Notes under the pieces: generated by a model
Databases searched by the model: none
What the model was told of the DNA's origin: nothing
Seen by the model: only the letters and a program-made list of their open reading frames with translations
Assembly (NCBI RefSeq): GCF_003003075.1
Contig: NZ_PVTX01000001.1
Span: 496,001 to 560,000, forward strand
Length of the DNA stretch: 64,000 nt
Direction: 5' to 3'
DNA from: Isoptericola halotolerans
GTDB lineage: Bacteria > Actinomycetota > Actinomycetes > Actinomycetales > Cellulomonadaceae
Translations under genes and position numbers: made by a program
In this document: in pieces, positions 18,399 through 26,477 of the stretch
Numbering within the stretch: the first letter of the stretch is position 1
Layout of the letters: the number at the start of each line of letters is the position of its first letter

Positions 18399-19820
18399 CT
18401 ACCGGGGGGCGGGGTAGGCGGCCTGGGGCAGGCGGTAGGCGAGGTCGACGGCGGTCTCGGCCGCCTCGTCCAGATCGAGCCGGTGCTCCGCGACCAGCCG
18501 GCCGAGGTACCCCGCGTCGATCCGCCGGGCGAGGTCGTGACGGGCCGGGATCGAGCAGAAGGCACGGGTGTCGTCGACGAACCCGCTCATGTTGCTGAAG
18601 CCCGCCGTCTCGGTCGCCGCCTCGCGGAACCGGCGCATCGCGTCGGGCGCGTCCAGGAACCACCACGGTGCGCCGAGCCGCAGCGCCGGGTAGACCCCCG
18701 CGAGCGGCGCGAGCTCGCGCGAGTAGACGTCCTCGTCCACCGTGAAGGCGATCATCGTGAAGCCCGGGTGGTGCCCGAACGCGTCGAGCAGCGGCCGCAG
18801 CGACCGCGTGAACTCCGTGACGACCGGGATGTCGTAGCCCTTGTCCGGACCGAACGCGGCGAACGGGGCCGTCGCGTGGTTGCGCAGCACGCCCGGGTGG
18901 AGCTGCATCACCAGGCCGTCCTCGGTGGACATGGCCGCCATCTGGAACAGCATGTGCCCGCTGAAGGCCTCCGCCTCCGCCGCCGTGACCGTCCCGGCGA
19001 GCGCGGCGTCGAAGATGCGCCGGGCCTCGACGTCGTCCAGGGGGGCGGTGTCCGCCGCGAGGTGCCCGTGGTCGGTGGCACGCGCGCCCGCCTCGACGAA
19101 CGCCCGGCGCTGGGCGCGCAACGCCGTCAGGTAGTCGTCGTAGGAGTCGACCTCGTGGTCGGCGGCCCGGGCGAGCAGCGCGATCTCGTCACGCCACGTC
19201 GCGCGGTCGACGTGCAGCAGCGGGTCCGGCCGGAACGTCGGCAGGACGCGGTCGCCGTAGCCGTCCTTGGCCAGACGCCGGTGGTCCTCCAGGGATGCCC
19301 ACGCGGCGTCGGTCGTGGCGATGACCTCGATGTTGAACTCGTCCAGGAGCGCGCGGGGGCGGAAGCCCGGCTCGGCGATGCGGGCGGCGACCTGGTCGTA
19401 GATCGCGTCCGCCGTCTCGGCCGACGGGCGCTGGGTGACGCCGAAGATCTCCACGAGCGCGTGCTCGAGCCAGTACCGGGTCGGCGTGCCGCGGAAGTGC
19501 CGCCAGCCGGCACAGAACCGTCGCCAGATCTCGCGGGGGTCGGTCTCGACCTGCTCGGTGTCGGTGGAGCCGACGCCGAGCCGCGGCAGCGTCTCGCCCT
19601 GGGACACCAGCATGCGCGTCAGGTAGTGGTCGGGCACCACGAAGAGCTGCGCCGGGTCGCCGAACGAGGAGTCCTGCGCGAACCACTCGACCGGGACGTG
19701 GCCGTGCATCGACACGATCGGCAGGTCCCGGGTCGCCGCGTAGATCTCGCGGGCGATGCCCCGCGTGGTGGGGTCGGCGGGCAGGGCCCGGTCGGGGTGC
19801 AGGGTCCACGGGTCGCTCAC
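18399..19820 (-). CDS. uxaC: Uronate (glucuronate) isomerase
   Basis: A 473-residue amidohydrolase-fold isomerase converting D-glucuronate to D-fructuronate (and galacturonate to tagaturonate). The GTG start VSDPWTLHPDRALPADPTTR follows gaggaga; an in-frame ATG at 19859 would add 13 residues. Marks are the HxH metal pair in VSMHGHVPVEWFAQD, DHYLTRMLVSQGE, FCAGWRHFRGTPTRYWLEHA and MLFQMAAMSTEDGLVMQLHP. It is divergent from a LacI regulator with two related operators in the gap. It supplies UxuB. Confidence 0.93.
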   Translation of the reverse strand: MSDPWTLHPDRALPADPTTRGIAREIYAATRDLPIVSMHGHVPVEWFAQDSSFGDPAQLFVVPDHYLTRMLVSQGETLPRLGVGSTDTEQVETDPREIWRRFCAGWRHFRGTPTRYWLEHALVEIFGVTQRPSAETADAIYDQVAARIAEPGFRPRALLDEFNIEVIATTDAAWASLEDHRRLAKDGYGDRVLPTFRPDPLLHVDRATWRDEIALLARAADHEVDSYDDYLTALRAQRRAFVEAGARATDHGHLAADTAPLDDVEARRIFDAALAGTVTAAEAEAFSGHMLFQMAAMSTEDGLVMQLHPGVLRNHATAPFAAFGPDKGYDIPVVTEFTRSLRPLLDAFGHHPGFTMIAFTVDEDVYSRELAPLAGVYPALRLGAPWWFLDAPDAMRRFREAATETAGFSNMSGFVDDTRAFCSIPARHDLARRIDAGYLGRLVAEHRLDLDEAAETAVDLAYRLPQAAYPAPR

Positions 19821-19844
19821 GTGCGTCTCCTCGTCGAGTGTGGG

Positions 19845-19938
19845 TGACAACGTTTGCATCCTACGGTGCGCGTAAGCCGAGCGCCATGTCGTCGACGCGC
19901 TACGCTGTCCCCGAAGAAGTCGGTTGCAAACGTTCGCA
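19845..19938. promoter_or_regulatory. Paired LacI-type operators between uxaC and its regulator
   Basis: Two related CG-centred sites: tgacaacgtttgca at 19845-19858 (reverse strand TGCAAACGTTGTCA) and tgcaaacgttcgca at 19925-19938. They share TGCAAACGTT and their centres are 80 bp apart, one close to each divergent gene. This spacing suits a dimer pair or loop controlling both uxaC and the LacI-uxuB operon. The first also contains the GACAACGTT core seen at 3796 and 57450. Confidence 0.7.
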
Positions 19939-19989
19939 CCCTCACGGGTGCGGCGCCGACACTGCCGACGCGTCAGCCAGGGAGGGCTC

Positions 19990-21009
19990 ATGGTCACGGT
20001 GCACGACGTCGCCCGGGTGGCCGGCGTGTCCATCTCCACGGTCTCGCGGGCGCTCGCCACGCCGGAGAAGGTCGCCGACGCGACCCGGGACCGGGTCCAG
20101 GCGGCCGCCCGTGAGCTCGGCTACCGGCCCAACCGCGCCGCGGCGGTGCTCCGGGCCGGTCGCTCGGGTGCCTACGGCCTCGTGGTCCCCGACCTCGCCA
20201 ACCCCTACTTCGCCGCCGTCGCCAAGGGCGCCCAGGAGCGCGCCCGCGAGCGCGGCGCCGGGCTGTTCATCGTGGACACCGACGAGGACCCCGACCTCGA
20301 GGCGGAGGCGATCGGCGCCCTCGCCCCGCAGACCGACGGCGTCGTGCTGTGCTCGCCGCGCGCCCCCGCCCGCGCGCTCGACGCCCTCGGCGGACGCCCC
20401 GTCGTGCTGATCAACCACGACGTCGACGGCGTCCCTGCGGTCGAGGCCGACCATCGCGGCGGCATGCGGCGCGCCCTCGAGCACCTGCGGGCCCTCGGCC
20501 ACCACCGCATCGCCTACGTGGGCGGGCCCGAAGCGTCCTGGAGCGACCGTCGCCGTCGGGCCGGGCTCGCCGACGCCTCGGCCCGCTACGACGACGTCGA
20601 GATCGTGGCGCTCGGAGCGTTCCGCCCCCAGGTGGAGGGCGGGCAGGCGGCGGCAGACCTCGTGGTGGCCTCGGGCGCCACCGCGGTGATCACGTTCAAC
20701 GACCTCGTCGCGGTCGGGCTCGTCGATCGTCTCCGCGCCCGTGGCCTCGACGTGCCGGACGACCTGTCCGTCGTCGGCTGCGACGACTCCTACGTCGCCT
20801 CGCTCGTCACCCCGCCCCTGACCACGCTGCACGTCGACCTGCGCCGGCTGGGCCGGCTCGCCGTCGACCGTCTCGTGGCCACGGTGCCCGGCCGAGGGGC
20901 CGGGACCGGGGCCGGCGTCGCGCCGGACGTGCCGGTACTCGACGTCGAGCTCGTGGTGCGCGCCTCCACCGCACCGCCCGCCGCTGACCGTCCCGAAGGA
21001 GCCCTGTGA
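19990..21009 (+). CDS. LacI-family regulator of glucuronate genes
   Basis: A 339-residue repressor starting MVTVHDVARVAGVSISTVSR after agggaggg. The LacI helix-turn-helix is at residues 3-25 and the hinge ends near YRPNRAAAVLRAGRSGAYGL. The sensor domain carries GLVVPDLANPYFAAVAKGAQ and DDLSVVGCDDSYVASLVTPP. It is co-transcribed with uxuB (4-bp GTGA overlap) and divergent from uxaC, with two operator-like sites between. Fructuronate or glucuronate is the likely inducer by context. Confidence 0.9.
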   Translation: MVTVHDVARVAGVSISTVSRALATPEKVADATRDRVQAAARELGYRPNRAAAVLRAGRSGAYGLVVPDLANPYFAAVAKGAQERARERGAGLFIVDTDEDPDLEAEAIGALAPQTDGVVLCSPRAPARALDALGGRPVVLINHDVDGVPAVEADHRGGMRRALEHLRALGHHRIAYVGGPEASWSDRRRRAGLADASARYDDVEIVALGAFRPQVEGGQAAADLVVASGATAVITFNDLVAVGLVDRLRARGLDVPDDLSVVGCDDSYVASLVTPPLTTLHVDLRRLGRLAVDRLVATVPGRGAGTGAGVAPDVPVLDVELVVRASTAPPAADRPEGAL

Positions 21010-22538
21010 ACGACCGCCTGCACCGCGACACCGTCCCTGCCGACCTCGAGGCCCCGCTGCACCCCGAGTCGGTGGGCATCGTCCACCTGGGGATCGGTGC
21101 GTTCCACCGCGCCCACCAGGCCGTGTTCACCGAGCTCGCCGCCCGCTCCCGCGACGACCTGCGCTGGGGCATCCTCGGGGTGACGCAGCGGTCAGCGTCG
21201 GTGCGGGATCAGCTCCGGCCGCAGGGGGGCGTCTACTCGGTGCTGACGGCGGGCCGCGACGAGTCGTCGCTGGACCTCGTCGGCTCGGTGCTCGACGTCG
21301 CGTGGCCGGCCGAGGAGACGCCGCGCGTCCTCGCGACGATCGCCGCCCCCACCACCCACCTGGTCACGCTGACGGTGACGGAGAAGGGCTACTGCCGCGA
21401 CGCCCGTGGCGGGCTCGACCTGGCGCTGGTGCGACCGGACCTCGACGCGCTGGCCGCCGAGCAGGAGATGACCGCCGCGGTCCAGGACGGCGGGCAGACG
21501 GCGGCGTCCGCCGCGATCGGGCTGCTCGTGCGCGGTCTGGCCGCCCGCTACCGGGCCGCCTGCGAGGCCGGGGAGGCGCTGCCCCTGACGGTGCTCACCT
21601 GCGACAACATGGTGGACAACGGCCGGGTGCTGGAGGGGCTGGTCCGCACGGCCGTGGACGCCGCGGTGCCCGGCGACACGGGCCTGCGCGCCTGGCTGGA
21701 CGCCCACGTCACCTTCCCGTGCTCGATGGTGGACCGCATCGTGCCGGCCACCACCGCCGAGCAGCGCGACGCCGTCGGACGCCGGCTCGGGGTGCGCGAC
21801 GAGGGCCTGGTGGTCGGCGAGCCGTTCCGGCAGTGGGTCATCGAGGACCGGTTCGCCGGGCCCCGGCCCGCCTGGGAGGACGCCGGCGCCACCCTCACCG
21901 ACGACGTCGCGGTCTGGGAGCGCGCCAAGCTGCGGCTGCTCAACGGGACGCACTCGCTGCTCGCCTACGCGGGCCGGCTCGCGAGCCGCACGACCATGGC
22001 CGAGGCCGTCGAGGACCCGGCGATCGCGCAGCAGGCGCGCCGGCTGCTCTTCGAGGACGCGCTGCCGACGCTGACGGCTCCGGCCGGCGCGGACCTGGAG
22101 GCCTACGGCGAGTCGCTGCTCGAGCGGTTCGCGAACCCGGCGACCGGGCACACGACGCTGCAGGTCTCGATGGACGGCACCCAGAAGATCCCGTACCGCT
22201 GGGGCGACACCGTGGTCGAGCGGCTTGCCGCCGGCGTCGTGCCGCTGGGTGCCGCTTTCGCGCTGGCGGCCTGGTCCGAGGTGGTGCGCCGGGAGGCGGT
22301 CGCCGGACGGGGGGTCGACGACCCGCGGGCTGACGAGCTGCGTGCCGTCGTCGCCGCCGTCGGCCGCGGTGACGCAGGGGCCGCGCGCCCCGACGACGTG
22401 GCCCGGGCCCTCACGGCGTTGCCGGGCCTGCTGCCCGGCGGGGCGGGCACGGACCCGGTGCTGCTCGACGCGGTGGCTGCGGAGGCCGCACGGCTGGCCG
22501 CGGCGGAGCCGGCCACCACGGAACCCGTCGCGAGGTAG
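21006..22538 (+). CDS. uxuB: Mannitol dehydrogenase family protein, D-fructuronate reductase
   Basis: A 510-residue NAD-dependent long-chain polyol dehydrogenase starting at a GTG that overlaps the LacI stop by 4 bp. The Rossmann domain begins VGIVHLGIGAFHRAHQAVFT, and the catalytic lysine motif KLRLLNGTHSLLAYAGRL is intact. TCDNMVDNGRVLEGLV and the DGTQKIPYRWGDT segment fit the UxuB/UxaB group. It should reduce D-fructuronate to D-mannonate. Mannonate dehydratase (UxuA) is not in this window. The TAG stop lies inside the first unit of the repeat array that follows. Confidence 0.88.
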   Translation: MNDRLHRDTVPADLEAPLHPESVGIVHLGIGAFHRAHQAVFTELAARSRDDLRWGILGVTQRSASVRDQLRPQGGVYSVLTAGRDESSLDLVGSVLDVAWPAEETPRVLATIAAPTTHLVTLTVTEKGYCRDARGGLDLALVRPDLDALAAEQEMTAAVQDGGQTAASAAIGLLVRGLAARYRAACEAGEALPLTVLTCDNMVDNGRVLEGLVRTAVDAAVPGDTGLRAWLDAHVTFPCSMVDRIVPATTAEQRDAVGRRLGVRDEGLVVGEPFRQWVIEDRFAGPRPAWEDAGATLTDDVAVWERAKLRLLNGTHSLLAYAGRLASRTTMAEAVEDPAIAQQARRLLFEDALPTLTAPAGADLEAYGESLLERFANPATGHTTLQVSMDGTQKIPYRWGDTVVERLAAGVVPLGAAFALAAWSEVVRREAVAGRGVDDPRADELRAVVAAVGRGDAGAARPDDVARALTALPGLLPGGAGTDPVLLDAVAAEAARLAAAEPATTEPVAR

Positions 22539-22720
22539 TGCCCACCGCCGCGAGGTAGTGCCCTACGCACCGAGGTAGGGGCGAGCGCCGCGAGGTAGTG
22601 CCCACGGCGCCGAGGTAGGGGCGAGCGCCGTGAGGTAGTGGCGCATCTCGCGAGGTAGTGGACACCGCGCCGAGGTAGGAGCGAGCGCCGCGAGGTAGTT
22701 CCTTTCGCGCCGAGGTAGTG
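22531..22720 (+). repeat. Ten direct repeats CGAGGTAGTG at exact 20-bp period
   Basis: cgaggtag(t/g)(g/t/a) begins at 22531, 22551, 22571, 22591, 22611, 22631 (first base t), 22651, 22671, 22691 and 22711, ten copies with no drift. The 10-bp spacers vary, but gcgagcgccg recurs after the three copies ending in gg or ga (22571, 22611, 22671). The uxuB stop codon lies in copy 1. The 20-bp period cannot keep one reading frame, so coding is unlikely. Confidence 0.9.
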
Positions 22721-22819
22721 CCACCTGCGGGCGTGGTCTCCTCGTCGTACGGCCCGCGCCTTCCTGCAGGCCCGCCGTGGTCCGCCGGCGGGCATTGACG
22801 ACGTCACCGGGCCGGGGAA

Positions 22820-22910
22820 TACCTCGGCGGGGTCGCTACTACCTCGGCGAGCCGCCCACTACCTCGGCGAGTTCCTCGCTACCTCGGCGAGTTCCTCATT
22901 ACCTCGGGGA
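22820..22910 (-). repeat. Five inverted copies of the same repeat, also at 20-bp period
   Basis: tacctcgg(c/g)g(a/g) begins at 22820, 22840, 22860, 22880 and 22900, the reverse complement of the CGAGGTA core upstream and again spaced exactly 20 bp. Spacers include gttcctcgct and gttcctcatt. A 100-bp GC-rich segment (22721-22819) without the repeat separates the two arrays. RNA from this region could fold into several alternative long hairpins. Confidence 0.9.
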
Positions 22911-23207
22911 GCAGTCGCCGACGGCGGAGCGCGCCGTGCGGCCCGCGTGGTCGCCGTCGAGCGGGGCGCATGGCGTGAGACCTCGATCACCTATCCTCGA
23001 CAATGTTGTGAGCGCTCACATCCGCCCCGCGGACGGGCAGGTCGGGACCGACCGGAGCCCGGTGCTCGTTGCCGGATCGTGATGAAGCGCTTTCCCGGAG
23101 GGGCTGGACACGCGGGCTGAGACCTGTATTGTATCGTTTCAAGCCGACGGGACAGAGGCGCCACAGGGGGCATCTCGGCGTCGGCACACCTGAGCAAGGA
23201 GGCTCCG
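22911..23207 (+). promoter_or_regulatory. Regulatory region upstream of the second sugar transporter
   Basis: 297 bp without a gene. It holds tgtgagcgctcaca at 23007-23020, a perfect 14-bp palindrome identical to the core of the ideal symmetric lac operator. It also holds gaagcgctttc at 23084-23094, another GCGC-centred LacI-type site. A third site, ttgtatcgtttcaa at 23129-23142, resembles the TTGAATCGATTCA sites of the rhamnose locus. The ribosome site caaggagg precedes the ATG at 23208. Control by more than one LacI-family protein is inferred. Confidence 0.65.
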
Positions 23208-24503
23208 ATGAGGATCACGCGCAAGGCCGCCGGCGCAGTCGCCGCGACCGCCGCCATCACTCTCGTCCTGACCGCGTGCGGCGGCGGCGACTCGACCGAC
23301 TCCGGAGACGGCGAGGGTGGCGACGTCACGCTGACCGTCGCCTGGTGGGGCAACGACGACCGTGCCGCGAAGTACGAGGAGTCGATCGACCTCTTCGAGG
23401 AGGCCAACCCGAACGTCACCGTCCAGACCCAGTTCCAGGCCTGGGACGACTACTGGACCGCGCGCAACACGGAAGCCGCCGGCCAGTCGCTCCCCGACGT
23501 GTTCCAGATGGACCTGTCCTACCTGCGGCAGTACGGCAGCACCGGTCAGCTCGCCGACCTCTCCGGCAGCTCCATCGACACCGCCGGCTTCGAGGAGGCG
23601 CTCCTCAGCTCGGGTCAGATCGACGGCGCCCAGTACGGGATCCCGACCTCGCAGAACACGCTCGCCCTCTTCTACAACGGCGACCTCCTGGACGAGCTCG
23701 GCATCGAGCCGCCCGCCGAGGGCTACACCTGGGAGGACTACAACGCCTTCGCCGCCGAGGTCTCCGCGGCGGGCGCCGACATGGACCCGCAGATCTACGG
23801 GACCGGCGACTACACCGGCACCTTCTGGTTCTTCCTGCAGTGGCTGATCCAGCAGGGTGAGCAGCCGTTCACCGACGACGGCCAGCTCGCGTTCGACGAG
23901 GCGCAGATGACCGAGTTCCTCAACCTCGCCTCGGACCTGCGCGAGTCGGACGCGCTCTTCCCGGCCGAGCGCACCACCCAGCTCCTGCCGCTGGGCGGCT
24001 TCACCGTCAACGAGGCGGCCTCGGAGATGAGCTGGGACAACTTCCTGGCCGGCTACATCTCCGACTCGGGCACCGAGAACATCCAGATGCTGCCCATGCC
24101 CTCGGGCGACAACGGGCCGCAGCAGTTCTGGAAGCCCTCGATGCTGCTCTCCTCGGGCGCCAACTCCGAGAACCCGGAGGAGGCCGCCGCGCTGATCGAC
24201 TTCCTGGTCAACGACCCGGAGGTGGGGCGGATCTTCGGCACCTCGAAGGGTGTCCCGGCCGTGGCCGCCCAGCGTGACGCGATGGAGGTCGAGGAGGGCT
24301 CGGTCGACGCGACCGTGCTCGCCTACGAGGAGGCCGTGGCCCCCGACGTGACCGAGCCGGCACCGCTGCCCGTCGAGGGCTTCGGCTCGATCGAGGCGGA
24401 GTACAAGCGCCTGGCCGAGGAGCTCGGCTACGGCAACATCACGGTCGACGAGTTCGTCGAGCAGTGGTTCCTGTTCGCCGCCGACGCCGTCGGCCAGTCC
24501 TGA
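23208..24503 (+). CDS. Extracellular sugar-binding lipoprotein (UgpB/MalE type)
   Basis: A 431-residue solute-binding protein starting MRITRKAAGAVAATAAITLV, with lipobox LTAC and the lipidated cysteine at residue 24. The mature domain shows DVTLTVAWWGNDDRAAKYEE and DVFQMDLSYLRQYG, typical of cluster-1 (COG1653) sugar-binding proteins. It is followed by a 16-bp hairpin and two permeases, the usual layout in which the binding protein is made in excess. It lies upstream of a rhamnogalacturonan lyase gene, so rhamnogalacturonan oligosaccharides are the likely ligands. Confidence 0.92.
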   Translation: MRITRKAAGAVAATAAITLVLTACGGGDSTDSGDGEGGDVTLTVAWWGNDDRAAKYEESIDLFEEANPNVTVQTQFQAWDDYWTARNTEAAGQSLPDVFQMDLSYLRQYGSTGQLADLSGSSIDTAGFEEALLSSGQIDGAQYGIPTSQNTLALFYNGDLLDELGIEPPAEGYTWEDYNAFAAEVSAAGADMDPQIYGTGDYTGTFWFFLQWLIQQGEQPFTDDGQLAFDEAQMTEFLNLASDLRESDALFPAERTTQLLPLGGFTVNEAASEMSWDNFLAGYISDSGTENIQMLPMPSGDNGPQQFWKPSMLLSSGANSENPEEAAALIDFLVNDPEVGRIFGTSKGVPAVAAQRDAMEVEEGSVDATVLAYEEAVAPDVTEPAPLPVEGFGSIEAEYKRLAEELGYGNITVDEFVEQWFLFAADAVGQS

Positions 24504-24517
24504 CGCTCTCTACGTAG

Positions 24518-24553
24518 CGTGCGGCCCCGCGCCCGGCGGCGCGGGGCCGCACG
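24518..24553 (+). terminator. GC-rich hairpin between binding protein and permease genes
   Basis: A 16-bp perfect stem, 24518-24533 with 24538-24553 (left arm cgtgcggccccgcgcc), and a 4-nt loop. It begins 14 bp after the binding-protein stop and ends 18 bp before the permease start. Hairpins at this place in sugar ABC operons act as partial terminators or 3' stabilisers that raise binding-protein level over permease level. Confidence 0.75.
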
Positions 24554-24571
24554 CCCGGAGGTTCCACCATC

Positions 24572-25567
24572 ATGGCTTCAATCGATCCGGGTGTGGTCGC
24601 TACCCCGGGACAGCCCGTCCCGGCGCAGCACCTGCAGCGCAACGATGCCGAGACGCCCCTGCTGAACAGGCCCAAGCGCAAGTACAGCCGGTCCGACACG
24701 CGGGCGGGGTACGCGTTCCTGTCGCCGTGGATCATCGGGTTCGTGGGTCTGACGGCGTTCCCGATGCTCGCCTCGTTGTACCTCGCGTTCACGGACTACA
24801 ACCTGTTCACCGCTCCGCAGTGGGTGGGGCTCGACAACTTCGTGGACCTGTTCAACGACCCGCGGTTCATCCAGTCCGCGCAGGTCACCGCGGGGTACGT
24901 GCTGCTGGGCACGCCGATCAAGCTGGCCTCGGCGCTGGCGGTGGCGATGCTGCTGAACATGAAGCACCGCGGCCAGGGCGCCTACCGGTCGATCTTCTAC
25001 GCCCCGAGCCTGATCGGCGCGTCGGTCTCGATCGCGATCGTGTGGAAGGTGATGTTCACCGACGACGGGATCGTCGACCGGATCCAGCGGGTCTTCGGCA
25101 TCGACCTGGGCGGCTGGGTGGGCAACCCGGCGATGAGCCTGCCGATGCTGATCCTGCTGGGTGTGTGGGGCTTCGGCGCACCGATGGTGATCTTCCTGGC
25201 GGGCCTCAAGCAGATCCCCGCCGAGCTGTACGAGGCGGCCGAGTGCGACGGCGCGGGCCCGGTGCGCAAGTTCTTCGCGATCACCGTGCCGATGCTGTCC
25301 CCGGTGGTGTTCTTCAACCTGCTGCTGGAGACCATCGCGGCGTTCCAGGTGTTCAGCTCGGCCTACATCATCTCCGGCGGGACCGGTGGGCCGGCCGGCT
25401 CGACGATGTTCTACACCCTGTACCTGTACCTGCGGGGGTTCCAGGACTTCCGGATGGGCTACGCCTCGGCGATGGCCTGGGTCCTGGTGATCGTGGTCGC
25501 CCTGATCACGGCGCTGATGTTCCGCACCTCCAAGGGCTGGGTCCACTACACGGGAGACGAACGATGA
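24572..25567 (+). CDS. ABC transporter permease, UgpA/MalF type (COG1175)
   Basis: A 331-residue permease. After a ~45-residue cytoplasmic tail the first helix is AGYAFLSPWIIGFVGLTAFP; about five more follow. The EAA loop reads EAAECDGAGPVRKFFAITVP. It forms the channel with the next permease, whose ATG overlaps its stop (ATGA). No ATPase gene is present, as is common for actinobacterial sugar importers that share an MsiK-type ATPase. Confidence 0.92.
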   Translation: MASIDPGVVATPGQPVPAQHLQRNDAETPLLNRPKRKYSRSDTRAGYAFLSPWIIGFVGLTAFPMLASLYLAFTDYNLFTAPQWVGLDNFVDLFNDPRFIQSAQVTAGYVLLGTPIKLASALAVAMLLNMKHRGQGAYRSIFYAPSLIGASVSIAIVWKVMFTDDGIVDRIQRVFGIDLGGWVGNPAMSLPMLILLGVWGFGAPMVIFLAGLKQIPAELYEAAECDGAGPVRKFFAITVPMLSPVVFFNLLLETIAAFQVFSSAYIISGGTGGPAGSTMFYTLYLYLRGFQDFRMGYASAMAWVLVIVVALITALMFRTSKGWVHYTGDER

Positions 25568-26475
25568 CCACTCTCACCGCACCTTCGCCGACTCCCCAGG
25601 TCGACCACGCGGCCGTGGCGCGCCGTGCCGCCGCCAAGAACCGCCGCCGCGTGAAGTCCGTCCTCTTCCACACCGTCGCCGTGGTCGCGACCGTCGTGGT
25701 GCTCTACCCGGCGGCGTGGATGCTGTTCGCGTCCATGAAGCCGAACTCCGACATCATCGGCAACGTCCAGCTGCTGCCTGACGTCTGGACGATGGAGCAC
25801 TACGTCTCGGCGCTGTCCGGCATCGGCGGCGTCAGCTTCTGGACGTTCTTCGGCAACTCGCTGCTGCTGGCGAGCCTGTCCGTGGTCGGGACCGTGCTGT
25901 CCTCGACCGTGGCGGCCTACGCGTTCGCCCGGATCAGCTTCCCGGGGCGCAACGTGATGTTCGCGATCATGATCGGCACGCTGCTGCTGCCGTTCCACGT
26001 CACGATCATCCCGCAGTACATCCTGTTCAACAATCTCGGGATGGTGAACACCTACATCCCGCTGCTGGCCCCGAAGTTCCTCGCTGCCGAGGCGTTCTTC
26101 ATCTTCCTCATGGTCCAGTTCATCCGCGGCATCCCCCGCTCGCTGGACGAGGCCGCCCGCATCGACGGCTGCGGGCACGGGCGCACCTTCTGGCGGATCA
26201 TCCTGCCGCTGATGCGCCCCGCGATCGTGACGAGCAGCATCTTTACGTTCATCTGGTCCTGGAACGACTTCCTCGGGCCCCTGCTCTACCTCAAGGACCC
26301 GAGCCTGTACACGATGCCGATCGCGCTGCGGCAGTACGTCGACCAGACCTCGGTCTCCGACTACGGTGCACAGATGGCCATGGCCGTCCTCGCCCTGCTG
26401 CCGGTGATGATCTTCTTCGTCGTCTTCCAGCGCTTCCTCATCAACGGCGTCGCGACCCAGGGCCTCAAGGGCTGA
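25564..26475 (+). CDS. ABC transporter permease, UgpE/MalG type (COG0395)
   Basis: A 303-residue permease starting MTTLTAPSPTPQVDHAAVAR at an ATG overlapping the previous stop. Helices include VLFHTVAVVATVVVLYPAAW and VMFAIMIGTLLLPFHVTIIP. The EAA loop is EAARIDGCGHGRTFWRIILP and the C-terminus is RFLINGVATQGLKG, typical of the family. It is followed 2 bp later by a DUF624 gene, so the four form one operon. Confidence 0.92.
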   Translation: MTTLTAPSPTPQVDHAAVARRAAAKNRRRVKSVLFHTVAVVATVVVLYPAAWMLFASMKPNSDIIGNVQLLPDVWTMEHYVSALSGIGGVSFWTFFGNSLLLASLSVVGTVLSSTVAAYAFARISFPGRNVMFAIMIGTLLLPFHVTIIPQYILFNNLGMVNTYIPLLAPKFLAAEAFFIFLMVQFIRGIPRSLDEAARIDGCGHGRTFWRIILPLMRPAIVTSSIFTFIWSWNDFLGPLLYLKDPSLYTMPIALRQYVDQTSVSDYGAQMAMAVLALLPVMIFFVVFQRFLINGVATQGLKG

Positions 26476-26477
26476 GG

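Noticed and set aside
22531-22910. CRISPR array
   Set aside because: The repeat core is about 10 bp with 10-bp spacers, far shorter than CRISPR units, the orientation flips midway, and no cas gene is near.
22411-23082. Small repeated proteins encoded through the repeat array on either strand
   Set aside because: The 20-bp period shifts frame at each unit, the predicted peptides are Arg/Pro/His-rich without a family, and no ribosome sites precede them.
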